Shown one piece after another: positions 35,101 to 45,700 of a stretch of DNA of 64,000 bases. This DNA is from Paratrimastix pyriformis (lineage: Eukaryota > Preaxostyla > Paratrimastigidae). Position 1 is the stretch's first letter. Each line of letters begins with the position of its first letter. The translations under genes were made by a program, and so were the position numbers. The stretch lies in assembly GCA_027972325.1 (NCBI GenBank), contig JAPMOS010000061.1:164644-228643 (forward strand). The letters run 5' to 3'. The notes below the pieces were generated by a model, which saw only the letters and a program-made list of their open reading frames with translations, was not told where the DNA came from and did no database searches.

Positions 35101-38100
35101 GAGACTGGGAGGCAACCGCCCGCACCATCGGTGGGCTCGAGCCGATGGTAATCAACAGCTCCATCGTCACCGTCACCCCAGGTTCGGTTTCGCGATTGGC
35201 GGATTAGTCGTGATGGGTGGGTGGGCCGTGATGGGCGGATTTGTCGCGAATTGAATTCGCAAGCCTGTCCATGTGTTGCCCGTGATGCACCCTTTTCGTG
35301 ACATCTCATCCAAACCACGTGTTTTCGGGGCCCTGATTTCCGTCTCGGGACGGACGTGCTCAATCAAGTATCGCTTCTCTGAACTGCCTCTTGATGAATG
35401 GGTGCATGCGGAGGAAACGGTCTGACGGTTGTCTGCATGTCATATATTGGCTGCGCTTCATATACATCGTTTGATTCCCTCACTTGTCATGTATTGACTG
35501 GGCTTCATCTGCATCGGTTTGTTTCCCTCTCCCCCCCCCCCCCCCCCAGGACCACTTCAAGCAAGCAATAGTTCATTTACGGCCCCAGCCAAGTGGCGAG
35601 TGGCCGGCCAGGTGGTCATTGAGGTGGTGGGTCGTGACCAATGGTCTGACAAGTTTTGCCTGACACAATGAGCTACATATGATAAATACCGAAAACTGCC
35701 CGACTGTGAGATATACCATTGAATTGGAAATGGAGAGAGAAGTGGGGGGGGGGGGGGGTCGCCTTGACATTCTGCCTTTTTCATGTGCGAATCTCATTTT
35801 TTGTCTGCTGCTCATCGCCTCTGCTTCTGTTGCTCCTGTGGTGGCACAGGAACAACACGGTCCCCTGTACAGCGGCACTCCTTCTCCAGGAGAGGTTTGA
35901 CTTCCAGGAGGTTTGGCTTCCACTGGGTGAGTGCGACCTATGTGGCCGTGACATGGTCATGTGGGCACAGTCGAAACCCGGCTCCGTTTCTGGGCACCCT
36001 GACACCCCTCCGAGCTTGGCCGGAACCCACACATTCCGGCCGTGGATCAGCGATTTCCCGTTGGCCCTCCTGCCACGGTGCTCGTCACTCGTCTGTTGCG
36101 TTGTACCCACCTTCTTGTGACACGCTGCGCATTGCGAACGCATCTGCATCGAGGAAGAGCACACAAGAAGAGGCGTGCATCTGGGCCAAACTTTGTCGAT
36201 GAGGGGGGGGAGGGGGGGGGGGGGGGGGGAGGGAGGAGGCGTGATGAAATCGGTAGCAAACGCTCATGCATGCACACACGCAAGTTCATTTGTCTCTTTG
36301 TCCGTTCTTCCAGAATCAAAAGGCACCAAATGACGATGAAAACAGCTTTTCATCGCTCAGGCTGTGCGTCATTTGAGACCCTTCCTGTCCGATTGATCAG
36401 TCCCTTTGCTCCACACACGCACGTTCATCCGACATCACGCTGCAGGCTTCGTGCCCGAGAGCAACATCACAGCGCCGAACGTCGCCATAGCTGGGCAGCC
36501 ATACCCGGTCACCATCACGGCCCGCGATGCCACTGGCGCCGTCGTGAGCTGTGATTACGACTGGGACCGGGCTTTCGTCCTGCTGTGGGACAGCTCGGCA
36601 CCTGAATCGCTGGCTTGGTCCTGCGATTATCAGCAGAGTCCGACCCGCTTTGTGGCAACTCTTGCCCCGAAGGTGGCCGGCCTTCACCAGGTGACCGCCA
36701 ACCTGGCCGGGTCCGGAGATGACATCCTCCACCCAGGACTTCCACCCGTTCGCGTCCTGCCTGGTCCGTCCAGCGCCCATGAAATCCAGTCATTCCTCCC
36801 AGGCCAAGCCGTTGTTGATCAAACCCAACAAACACCGCTCCTCCATCTTTCCCTGTAGGTCCGCCCTCTGCGGCAACCTCGTCGCTACTGCTGGCCAACA
36901 CCACGGTTGACTCGGTCAATCCCATCCTTCTCGCTGCCCAGGACGCCTACCACAACCTGATCCCGTGCAACATCTCCATTACGGGAACCTTCAGGGTGCT
37001 GGCCGGTGGCCAACTGCCCCGCAACCTGACTTGGTCCTGCTGGGCAGGGGGCTGGCAATTCCACAGCCAAATTGAGCTCGCAGTGGGAAACACCTCGACA
37101 CCACCCCGGGCACCGCTCTATGTATGGGTCTTCCTCGCGTCCGGTAACGGCAGCAACAGCGGCGACGAGCTCAAGATCACCTGGCGCCGGAGTGATGGCG
37201 CGGCCTACGAGGCAACCTGGAGTGCCCATTACGACTGTACAACACCATCGTGGCGGGGTGCACTGCCTCCCCGTGGTCGCTGGCACCGTATTGTTACGAC
37301 GACTCTGGGCCAGGCCACCATCAGCGGGCTGGCCATGTCCCTGTCCCTGGACGGCTCGGCTGCTGATGCAGCCGTCGGGCCCGCGGGATACCTGGACCCG
37401 GTCACAGGCGCAGAGGTGCCTTGGGCGGGGCTTCTCCTCGCCGCCAACAGCAGCACCGCCACCAGCATCGATGGGCTGGCCATGATGCACCCGCTTGGAA
37501 ACCAGACGACTGGCAGCACCACCAGCCTGTTTGTTGCCACGTGGATACCCCTGCAGGCCCGCGAGAAGCTCACCTTGACGGTGGCTGCAGGCGGGACGAC
37601 GATCACCGGGTCCCCAGGCCTGATCACGGTGGGGCAAGGTCGGTGGACCCACGTGGCGTGCGCGCGCGGACGTACAATTTGTTGTCGTTTGCATGCCAGG
37701 CAGCAGGGTTGGCACAGAAACGACCACCACAGAGGATCCGCAAATCATGAATCCGTGAGTTCACTGCTTTGCTCACTCGACCGTTCATTTGTCCCCCCCC
37801 CCCCCCCCCCCCCCCCAATTTCTCCGCTGATGCAGGCTCTCTCTCGGCCCAAACCAGCCCGTTCCTCCGGCCGGCCAACGTCACGGCCGGCGCCATGTAC
37901 CGCCTTCTGATTGCGGGCATTGATGGGCACGGGAACGCGGTCCCGTGCTCGTCCGTCCCTGATCCTGCGGGATCCCTCGCGGTGCGCTGGGACGGGCTGC
38001 CGCCTGCCGGCATCCACTGGTCGTGCGGGGGCAGTAACGGCGGTGCGAGTAGCGACCTTTTCCAGGTCTCCTGGCCGGCAGTAGGCCAGGTTGGCAACCA

Positions 38101-39774
38101 CACGGTGGGTGTCTACTTCCCCGATGGGACATCGGCCGAGTGGCAGGTGGCCGTGCTGCTCGGTCTGCTTTACCCCGTTCCATCATCATCATCATCACCC
38201 CACCATCACCCACCATCACCTTACCACACCATCCGGCCACGATCCATCATCACCACTCCCGTCATCATCATCACCGCCGCCCAGATCAGCATCATCACCA
38301 CCCAGATCACCAGCATCATCATTGCCTCATCCCCTCCCCAGGTTCTGCCTCCTCGATGGAATCGACGATCACGACCCTCAACAGCACCATGGCCGGGAGC
38401 GCAGTCTCAGTCACCTTGTCCGCCCGCGATGCCTCCGGAAACCCGATCCCATGCGTCGAGACCACGCTGTCGCCACCGCCTTTCAACATCCGATGGAACG
38501 GCACCGTGCCAGCCGACCTGACCTGGGCATGCAACGGGTCGAGCCAATTTGTGGCCACCTTCACCCCCCGCGGCGCCTCGGGTGACGTCTGGCTCGACCT
38601 GAGCCTGGCCTCAGCCCCTCCAGCGAACGTGACCCACCAGCCCATTGTCGTGCTGCCGGACACGGTCCCGCCCCAGCTCACGGCCGTCCGCTTTGAGTCC
38701 TCCAACAGCCGAGACCCGGCCCTCGCCCGGCGGGGCGATATGCTGAGCGTCTTCTTCACGGCCAGCGAGCCCGTTCGCCCAGCGACCAACATTACCATCG
38801 GCGGGCTGCTTGCGGAGGAGCTGATCAGCATCGACGCGGCGGGGCGCCAATGGGTGGCACGGCGGGCGGCCAATTGCACGACCGAAGGCCCCATCGGATT
38901 CGCCGTCTCCGGGGTGGATGACTGGGCAGGCAACAGCATGGTGGTGGCGGTGGTGGACACGGTCACGGTGGGACCTAATACAATTCGGATTGGTCTGTTC
39001 AACCTCAACGACAAGCAGACAGCTGGAAGAGAATCAAACTCACTTGATATTTCACCAACAACGAAATTCCATCATTGCCGTCCCCCTTTCTTCTGTTGTG
39101 GCAGACTGCACCCCGCCTCGACCGATGAACGTGACCGCCCGCAGCTCAAACCCCGTCGACCCTCGCCTGGCCCTCCCCGGCGACCAACTCACCCTGACCT
39201 TCGCCGTTTCGGAACCGATCGACACGTCCACCGTCGGGCTCTTCCTGGCCACACACCCCGCCAATATCACCACGGTCGAGGCCCTGGCACAAGGCGCCAT
39301 CTACCAGGCGACATACGTGGTGCTGGCCGGTGACGCGTTGGGCGAGGCGCAATGGCTGTTCAACCGCATGGCGGACCTTGCCGGGAATGAGATGGTCGCA
39401 CCGGTCGTCTCGGGGAGGCTGGCCTACTTTGGTCTGTCCGGAGAACCTCTGAGAGAGGTCACGCTTGGAATCCTCTGTGTCACGCATTCATCCAATCATC
39501 GTCATCATCCTCATCATCCAATCATCCAATCATCATCATCCAATCATCATCATCATCATCCGCGAGCTTGAGGTTGTCGAAGTTCTCGAAGACCTCATAG
39601 AAGTACGAGTAGCTGCAGGAGGGTGGGAGTGAGCTCCATCATGGCTATGCACAGGGGAGCGCAGACGCAGTCTTGTGGTCGCGCTCTGCGGCGTGGAGGA
39701 GACCCGACTGCAGATCGAGCTTGGCCTGCATCACAGGGGGCATGTAGACCAATCATCATCATCACCATCATCAC

Positions 39775-39855
<81 letters not shown>

Positions 39856-39877
39856 ATCATCGTCATCATCGTCGTCA

Positions 39878-39909
<32 letters not shown>

Positions 39910-42462
39910 ATCCGGGCATCATCGCAAGGACAGGCGGCGCCCACCACCCGGTTTCCCTGAAAGATTGGCTGGGCTGTTGGTGGAAGGAAGAGTGGAGTGA
40001 CGTGGATTGACGGAACCCCTGCTGACTCCGCACCCTCTCTTCTTCCCATCAGGGAGCACCTGCCTGCAGGATTCACACTGCGGAGGCCTCGATGGAGCCA
40101 AATGCGCCATGAACCATTCCTTGCTGCCCGCGGCTGTTTATCACTGCGAGTGTCCCGAGGGGTCCAGCGGACCACACTGCGAAACGTGGAATAGTCTGTC
40201 ACGCGTCCGGAATACCTCAAAATCCCCACCAACACCACCCACCACCCATCGCCGATGATGACACACGGTTCGTTTTTCTCGCGTGCGCTGTTTTGCAGAC
40301 TCCCGGTTGTCCCTCATTAGCGACGTATCCTACACGACCCCCACCACCACCATCTCCGGCCAGCCCTCCAGCGTCATCGTCACGGCCCGGGACGCGGAGG
40401 GCACCCCGATCGGCTGCAACAGTGCCTCGGCCGGGGCCGCCTTCACGGCCCTCTGGGACGGTGCCGTCCCTGCCGACCTCCGCTGGTCATGCAACGGGTC
40501 CCGTTTCGTGGCCACGTTCACACTCGGGGGCAACGGGACCGCAGGCAACCACACCCTGGTTGTGCGGTGCACAACGGTGGGCAATGTCACGGCGACGGGG
40601 CAATGCGGGAATTCGACCTGTGGAGTGCGCCTGGCGGATGGTCTGCTATGCCCCGGTGGTGATGATGCTGACTGGGTGGGCCTCTTGATCTCGACGTGAT
40701 ATGGCGCTCCCCCACCTGTGCACCGGAGGCGAGCCCCCCCCCCCCCCCCCCCGAAAGACCTGTCTCACTATGCTTCTTCTCCGTCTTCTTCATCTCCTCC
40801 CTCCATCCTCCTGCAGACCCGGCGCGCATCTCGCCGGCTCAGTCCGACTTTGTCACTCCCACCACCACCAGCGGCAGCACCAACAGCAGCACCGGGCTCA
40901 ACAACACATTCCCAGCCAGCCAGCCCTACAGCATCACCGTCACGGCCCGTGACACGGCAGGCAATCCGATCGCCTGCGACCCCGCCACGGCCGGGGCCGC
41001 CTTCTCCGCCCTCTGGGACGGAGCCGCACCGGCCGATCTCCGCTGGTCATGCAACGGGTCCCGCTTCGTGGCCACCTTCACGCCCACCGCGGGAACCCAC
41101 GTGCTCACCATCTCGCAGCACGGCGTTGTGGGCCTGCGGCTTGTGCTGGAGGTCGCAGAGGTGGGTCCGTTGATGATCATCGCATTCGACCCCCCGTCGT
41201 CCGACACATGCCGTTGACACCCGATACATGCCGTTCACACCGACACATGTTCACGTTCGACCGACACATGCCGTTCTCACCACCCGGTTTCTTCCCCTCC
41301 CCTGCAGTGCCAACGCCAACGCCAACCCCCACAACCCCAATGGCCACACCAACACCAACACCAACATCACCCGCGCCCACGTCAACACGACCGACCCCAC
41401 CTTTTCCGAGCCCCTCGCCGGCACCGCACTCCTGCTGGACCAACGCGGACTGCCGCGCCGCCGGCGATCAGGCGGCAACATGCGACGACACCACCTGGCG
41501 TTGTCAATGCAGCACCCCTGAGTGGCAATCGGTTGATGATGGGGCCGCCTGCCAGAGGGCCGCCAAGGCTACCGCGATGGTGTGGCCCTACGTGGTGGCT
41601 CCCATATTGTGCTGTTCTGTCACCGTCCTTGCCGCGCTGGTCATCGTCTGGAGGCACCGGATGAAGATGCGCCGGATGGTCGTTGTGGTCTGTGTTCCCT
41701 CCCACCCCCCTTCCCGCCCCACCCCTCCCCGCTTACCATCCTCATCTGACTCGAAGCTAATCACCCAAAATGCCTTGCTGTCATGAGTGCGGCCTGGTAA
41801 GACGACCCACACCGTTTCGCGGAATCATTTTTTCCCTCATCATGTCGCAGCCGACCGCGCCCGTTGCAAGCTGCCCCCCGGGTTCTGCACCCCCACTGGA
41901 GATGGACGTCGTGTGTCACCTGCCCCCGGCCCTCCTGACCCTTCCCACCCTTCCAGAGACCACCCCCGCAACGGCCCAGGCACCCTCGGACCCCCCGCCA
42001 TCCTTTCTGCCGCCGCCACCTCCCGTTGCGCCACCCCCGCCACCCCCCGCCACGGCCACGGTCGCGAGCCTCGTCCCCGAGGAATCAAATGATTGGGCCG
42101 CCCCCGCGCCGCTACCACCTGGGTCTCCCTGGCTTCCATCGGGCACCCTGTCCCCATCAGACCCTGCCCAACTCCCCGTACCAACAGAGGCATCACCACC
42201 GGCCGAATCCCACACGGCCATTCTTCTCGCAAGTCCGCCCACATCGCCCCCCAATTTCAGGCCCAGGCCACGGCCGACCACTGCCAAGGCCATTCTTGTC
42301 GACACACCTGCACCCGCTTCTGGGGGGCCGCTCCTAGAACCCGCCTCTGCCGCTGCCTCGGCGGCACTCACCTTCGCAGTACCGCTCGCCGAAAGCGCAT
42401 CCCCCGCAGTGGGTCCCGAGGACTTGCCGACCGCCTCGGAAGCTCCCATCGCCACCGCGTAA
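30168..42462 (+). CDS. Large modular type I surface protein (Ig/filamin-like modules, EGF-like, TM, Pro-rich tail)
   Basis: The start at 30168 gives a signal peptide (MKLLKVLGVFLSLAFFLPSS). Then follow many modules sharing the pattern AGQPY.VTI.ARDA.GN.I.C, WDG.AP..L.WSCNGS.FVATF. Clear ones are near 30590-30855, 30930-31100, 32550-32867, 32904-33100, 36440-36770, 36880-37640, 37840-38150, 38350-38640, 40320-40640 and 40830-41160. A different pair of modules (SSNSRDPALARRGDMLSVFF, SSNPVDPRLALPGDQLTLTF) is at 38670-38960 and 39110-39440. An EGF-like module is at 40050-40190 (CLQDSHCGGL, CECPEGSSGPHC). Near the end are a Thr/Pro stalk, a Cys-rich module, a membrane span (VAPILCCSVTVLAALVIVW, about 41590-41650), a basic stop-transfer, an intron with a GTCGTT donor and a Pro-rich tail to 42462. 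There are many NxS/T sites. A tandem duplication causes a frameshift near 35895, so it may be partly decayed. The likely site is the plasma membrane; the ligand is unknown. Confidence 0.68.
32096..32119. repeat. C24 homopolymer plus (CA)n in a surface-protein intron
   Basis: Poly-C on the coding strand followed by CACACA, upstream of the acceptor near 32225. Similar tracts in other introns of this gene lie at 34641-34662, 35531-35547, 37793-37816 and 40737-40752. The one at 35531-35547 runs straight into the CAG acceptor. Confidence 0.85.
33348..33374 (+). repeat. Left terminal inverted repeat of the Tc1/mariner element
   Basis: Begins CAGTCTGTCCAACAATAAAC and is preceded by TA. It pairs with 34604-34630. 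Confidence 0.92.
33521..34509 (+). pseudogene. Tc1/mariner transposase, one stop codon and one frameshift
   Basis: DDE transposase that would cut and paste the element. The N-terminal helix-turn-helix segment is SALDRARVAVFVQQGRTRTS then LGVNRHTVSRW. The catalytic residues are all visible: first Asp in VLFSDE, second in LHDNDPKYRSH, and Glu in QSPDLNPMENVWALLKRK. An in-frame TGA at 33947-33949 just before VLFSDE, and a frameshift near 34175-34180 before VCVEGPEGRVL, break the frame. It therefore cannot make an active enzyme unless the host reads through, although the terminal repeats are well preserved. Confidence 0.9.
34604..34630 (-). repeat. Right terminal inverted repeat of the Tc1/mariner element
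   Basis: Its reverse complement begins CAGTATGTCCAACAATAAAC, and TA follows it at 34631-34632. Confidence 0.92.
39480..39558. repeat. ATC satellite, left flank of the Rpn6 fragment
   Basis: ATC runs with CATCCAATC interruptions. They start in a surface-protein intron and end where the antisense Rpn6 fragment begins. Confidence 0.85.
39559..39752 (-). pseudogene. Captured fragment of 26S proteasome subunit Rpn6/PSMD11, two partial exons with their intron
   Basis: On the minus strand, VYMPPVMQAKLDLQSGLLHA then AERDHKTA is followed by an intron (GTCTGC donor, CTGCAG acceptor, about 55 bases) and YSYFYEVFENFDNLKLAD. Splicing restores KTAYSYFYE exactly as in the PSMD11/Rpn6 family (animal form: LQATLDMQSGIIHAAE, KTAYSYFYEAFE). 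Only about 45 codons are present. It lies antisense in a surface-protein intron and ATC satellite abuts both ends. Because the intron is kept, it was copied as DNA and not from mRNA. Confidence 0.85.
39753..39912. repeat. ATC/CGTCAT satellite, right flank of the Rpn6 fragment
   Basis: A nearly pure ATC run, then CATCGTCGTCAT variants, in the same surface-protein intron. Confidence 0.9.
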
Positions 42463-43195
42463 ACACACCGCCGGTGGGGGGGGGGGGGGGGGGGGTGGAG
42501 CGAGTGCTGCTACCAGTCCTTGCATGTGGTACCACTTTGGTGATCATGCGCGGAGCGGATTCTGACGTCATTTCCCGATCCACGAGAGCCGAAACACCCT
42601 TTTGCCGGTTGGGCGCGCTTGAGTCGGGACTGCGCTCGTCAAACTGCCCCCACGAACGGCGGCGGGGGTGGGTCCGGTATGGCTCGGGGCCAGGTCATGT
42701 CAGACCCGAGAGGCCCGCTGCGGGTTGGTGCGTCGATGAGGGGCCAGCAGGGATCGTCGAACACCGAGAGGCAACCTCTCATGGTCGACTGTGCCCGCCA
42801 CCATGACCGTCTTGCATGACAATCAGCTGTGGTTTCCAGCTCCCTCTCCTCTTTTCCACATAGCGAGCGCTATTGACACACCGACCATGCCGGACGATGA
42901 TGACGCCCAAGGCGGACGCTGGAAGAAGAGGGTATTGACGTGATGATGCTGGGTGAGGCGGTCGCGCTCGGAGATGGAGTGAAAGACTGGGATGATATCA
43001 TTTGTGAGCTTTTGACGATTCAATTTCCAGTTAGTCCCACGAGACTGCACGAATGAAGCGAAATCGCCCGAAGCGAAAACTCGGGATCAGCCTGCACAAC
43101 CCCCAGAGTTGATTGCATTTCCCGCATCCTCAAGGAAAAAAACGTCTGCCTGTTGCTTTTTTTTTCAAATTTCCTTATCCTGTTCTGAATAATAG
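42463..43195. other. Intergenic stretch between the surface protein and eL8
   Basis: No gene recognised. A G20 run lies at 42476-42495. The last 60 bases before the eL8 start are T-rich and end in TAG directly before the ATG, as if a 5' UTR intron acceptor lay there. No promoter motif can be named with confidence. Confidence 0.55.
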
Positions 43196-44224
43196 ATGCC
43201 GAAGGAGGCCGCTCGCAAGCCCGTTGCCAAGAAGACCGCCGGCAAGAAGCCCGTCCAGCAGAAGAAGGAGTCCGAGTTCGCCAACCTCATTGCCAAGCGC
43301 CCCCGTTCCTTCCACGTTGGCGGTGACGTGCACCCCCCTCGTGATGTCTCCCGCTACGTTAAGTGGCCCAAGTACATCCGCCTCCAGCGCCAGAAGAAGG
43401 TTATGTACCAGCGCATGAAGACCCCCGCCATGATCAACCAGTTCACCCAGACCCTTGACAAGCACGTCGGTTAGTAGATATTGCTCCTTGCATCGATCCA
43501 GACTCACCAATATTTCATTTAGCCACTGAGATGTTCAAGCTCCTCCACAAGTACCGCCCTGAGGACAAGAAGGCCAAGAAGGAGCGTCTCCTGAAGCTCG
43601 CCGAGGCCAAGAAGGAGGGCAAGCAGGAGGAGGCCCCCAAGAAGCCCATGACCCTGAAGTGCGGCCTGAACCACATCACCACCCTCGTTGAGCAGAAGAA
43701 GGCCAAGCTCGTCGTCATTGCTCACGACGTCGACCCCATCGAGGTACGTGGGTTTGGATGTTTGTGCTTTGCACCATCCATGTTAGGCGAGTGAGTTCCA
43801 ATTTTTATTGGACCCCTCCTCGACCGATGACCCCACTTGTGGTTTCCACACCTCTGTCCCCAAAGGGTTTCGACATGTTATTCACCCGTCTCCATTTTCT
43901 CATTCTGCATCATAGCTCGTCATCTGGCTGCCCACTCTGTGCCGCAAGATGGACGTCCCCTACTGCATTGTTAAGGGCAAGGCTCGCCTTGGCACCCTGG
44001 TTGGCCTCAAGACCGCCACTTGCCTGGCTCTGACTGACGTTAAGCCCGAGGACAAGAAGACCTTCTCTGACCTCGTTGCCGTCTGCCGCACCAACTACAT
44101 CGACCGCGCTGAGGCCATCGTCCGCCAGCAGGGCGGCGGGAAGCTTGGTGTCAAGTCCGCCAAGAAGATCGAGAAGCGCCAGAAGGCTCTCGCCAAGGAC
44201 GAGAAGCAGCGCGAGAAGATGTAA
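43196..44224 (+). CDS. RPL7A: 60S ribosomal protein eL8 (L7a)
   Basis: Large-subunit ribosomal protein of the L7Ae/eL8 family that binds rRNA during 60S assembly and in the ribosome. Three exons keep frame: 43196-43469, 43523-43743 and 43916-44224. Introns have donors GTTAGT and GTACGT and acceptors TTTAG and CATAG. Motifs: basic N-terminus, [73 protein letters not shown] and [20 protein letters not shown], which carries the L7Ae fold. The length of about 268 residues is normal. Codons are strongly biased to C or G endings, as expected of high expression, and this is the only gene here whose donors look conventional. Intact. Confidence 0.97.
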
Positions 44225-44404
44225 ACAGTCTTCTTTTTCCACTGCGGGAAATTACCGGAACCCTCGAATACACTCCTTTGGCATAAGAATGTTCTTTGAG
44301 GACTTGGGGAAAATCTTCAAAAGGGTTTTGAGTCTTCGACACAGGCAGGACCTTAGTTCCAGATGCATCTGTTCTTCACTGCGGCTCGCGTTTACCGGGA
44401 GACC

Positions 44405-44540
44405 AGGGGGGGATGCCGAGGAGGATGCCCGGGAGGGGATGCCCGAGGAGGGGGGGATGCCCGAGGAGGGGGATGCCCGAGGAGGGGGGGATGCCCGAGG
44501 AGGATGGGACGAGGAGGGGGGGATGCCCGAGGAGGAGGGG
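44405..44540. repeat. GGGGATGCCCGAGGAGG minisatellite downstream of eL8
   Basis: About eight tandem units of 15-18 bases with slight variation, starting some 180 bases after the eL8 stop. It resembles a CRISPR array only superficially; there are no spacers. Confidence 0.88.
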
Positions 44541-44812
44541 CGGAGGCCTCCTTGTTGCCCTCGTCTGCTGGGTGGGCCTGATGGATCTGCTGCTACCTGG
44601 ACGACGATCCTGGTGCGGTCAGTCTAGAGACATACAGCTGTGTATTTGCGCCCGGGCCTCCGCATGCCCAGCAGCGCTTCGTGTCCTCTGCCTCCCTCCC
44701 TCCTCCAACCCCATGGGCTTTGGTTTGAAGGGGTGAATGCTGCGGATCTCTCAGGGGAAGACGCTCTGACAAGACACCAGCCAAAATTAACGCCCGGTTC
44801 TTGAACGATCCT

Positions 44813-44996
44813 CACTCCTCTTCGTCGCCCAGCACCTCGAGGGACTCCCCACGGAAGTATAGTCTCCTCACTCCTCCTCGTCGCCCAGCACCTCGAGGGA
44901 CTCCCCCCGGAAGTACAGTCCGGCACGGTTCTTGAACGAGCCTCACTCCTCTTCGTCGCCCAGCACCTCAAGGGACTCCCCCCGGAAGTACAGTCC
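44813..44996 (-). repeat. Triplicated 3' end of the retroelement
   Basis: A segment of about 55 bases encoding YFRGESLEVLGDEEE plus stop on the minus strand is present three times in tandem (near 44813-44866, 44868-44925 and 44940-44996). The units differ at a few bases. Confidence 0.8.
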
Positions 44997-45524
44997 GACG
45001 CACGCGTAGATGGGCACCCCGGCCGGTATTTGACCACGGGCCGTGGCATAGACCTTCGCGCCCAGACGCACAACGAGGGTGCGGGCCTCCCCGGGGCCGG
45101 CCGGTGGCTCGACCGCCACCGTGATGATGGTGCCGGCCGGCCAGTTGGTGGAGATCGCCCCATCCACCCCGCCAAACTCGTTGCGGATCTCGAGGAGGCG
45201 GGTCAGGACTCTGGTGAGCGTCTCGGGGATGGCAATCGGTCGGAGCAGGCGGGGGTTCTTCTTGGGAACGGCGACGAGGCGGGATGCGCAAAGGCAACGC
45301 GGCAGCCACCCGGCTGCCAGGAAGTAGTTGAAAGCTGTGGTGAGGAGGTCCACGATGGCTTCGTCCTTCAAAACCACCTTGCGCAGGTGGTCGGGGGCGA
45401 GGCCACTCGGTCCCCCGGCTGTCCCACGTCCCCCCACCTTGAGGATGCAGGCCTTGACCTGCTCTGACGTCAGGGTGAGAGCGGGGATCTCCGGGGCGGC
45501 AGGGGGTGGTGCCGGCGCAGTGTC

Positions 45525-45700
45525 GACGGCAGGCTGAGCGGACGGTGCGACGGCAGGCTGATCGGACGGGGCGACGGCAGGCCGAGCGGACGGGGCGACG
45601 GCAGGCTGAGCGGACGGTGCGACGGCAGGCTGGGCGGACGGTGCGACGGCAGGCTGATCGGACGGGGCGACGGCAGGCTGATCGGACGGTGATGCGGACT
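45525..45700 (-). repeat. 24-base coding minisatellite in the retroelement
   Basis: About eight units built on GACGGTGCGACGGCAGGCTG encode repeated QPAVAPSA or QPAVAPSD on the minus strand, just before the reverse transcriptase segment. Confidence 0.9.

Noticed and set aside
39559-39752. A complete local Rpn6 gene on the minus strand
   Set aside because: Similarity ends abruptly at ATC repeats on both sides and no other Rpn6 exon is seen within several kb.
44405-44540. CRISPR-like or collagen-like repeat array
   Set aside because: Units are contiguous with no spacers and the frame is not connected to a gene; it is a simple minisatellite after eL8.
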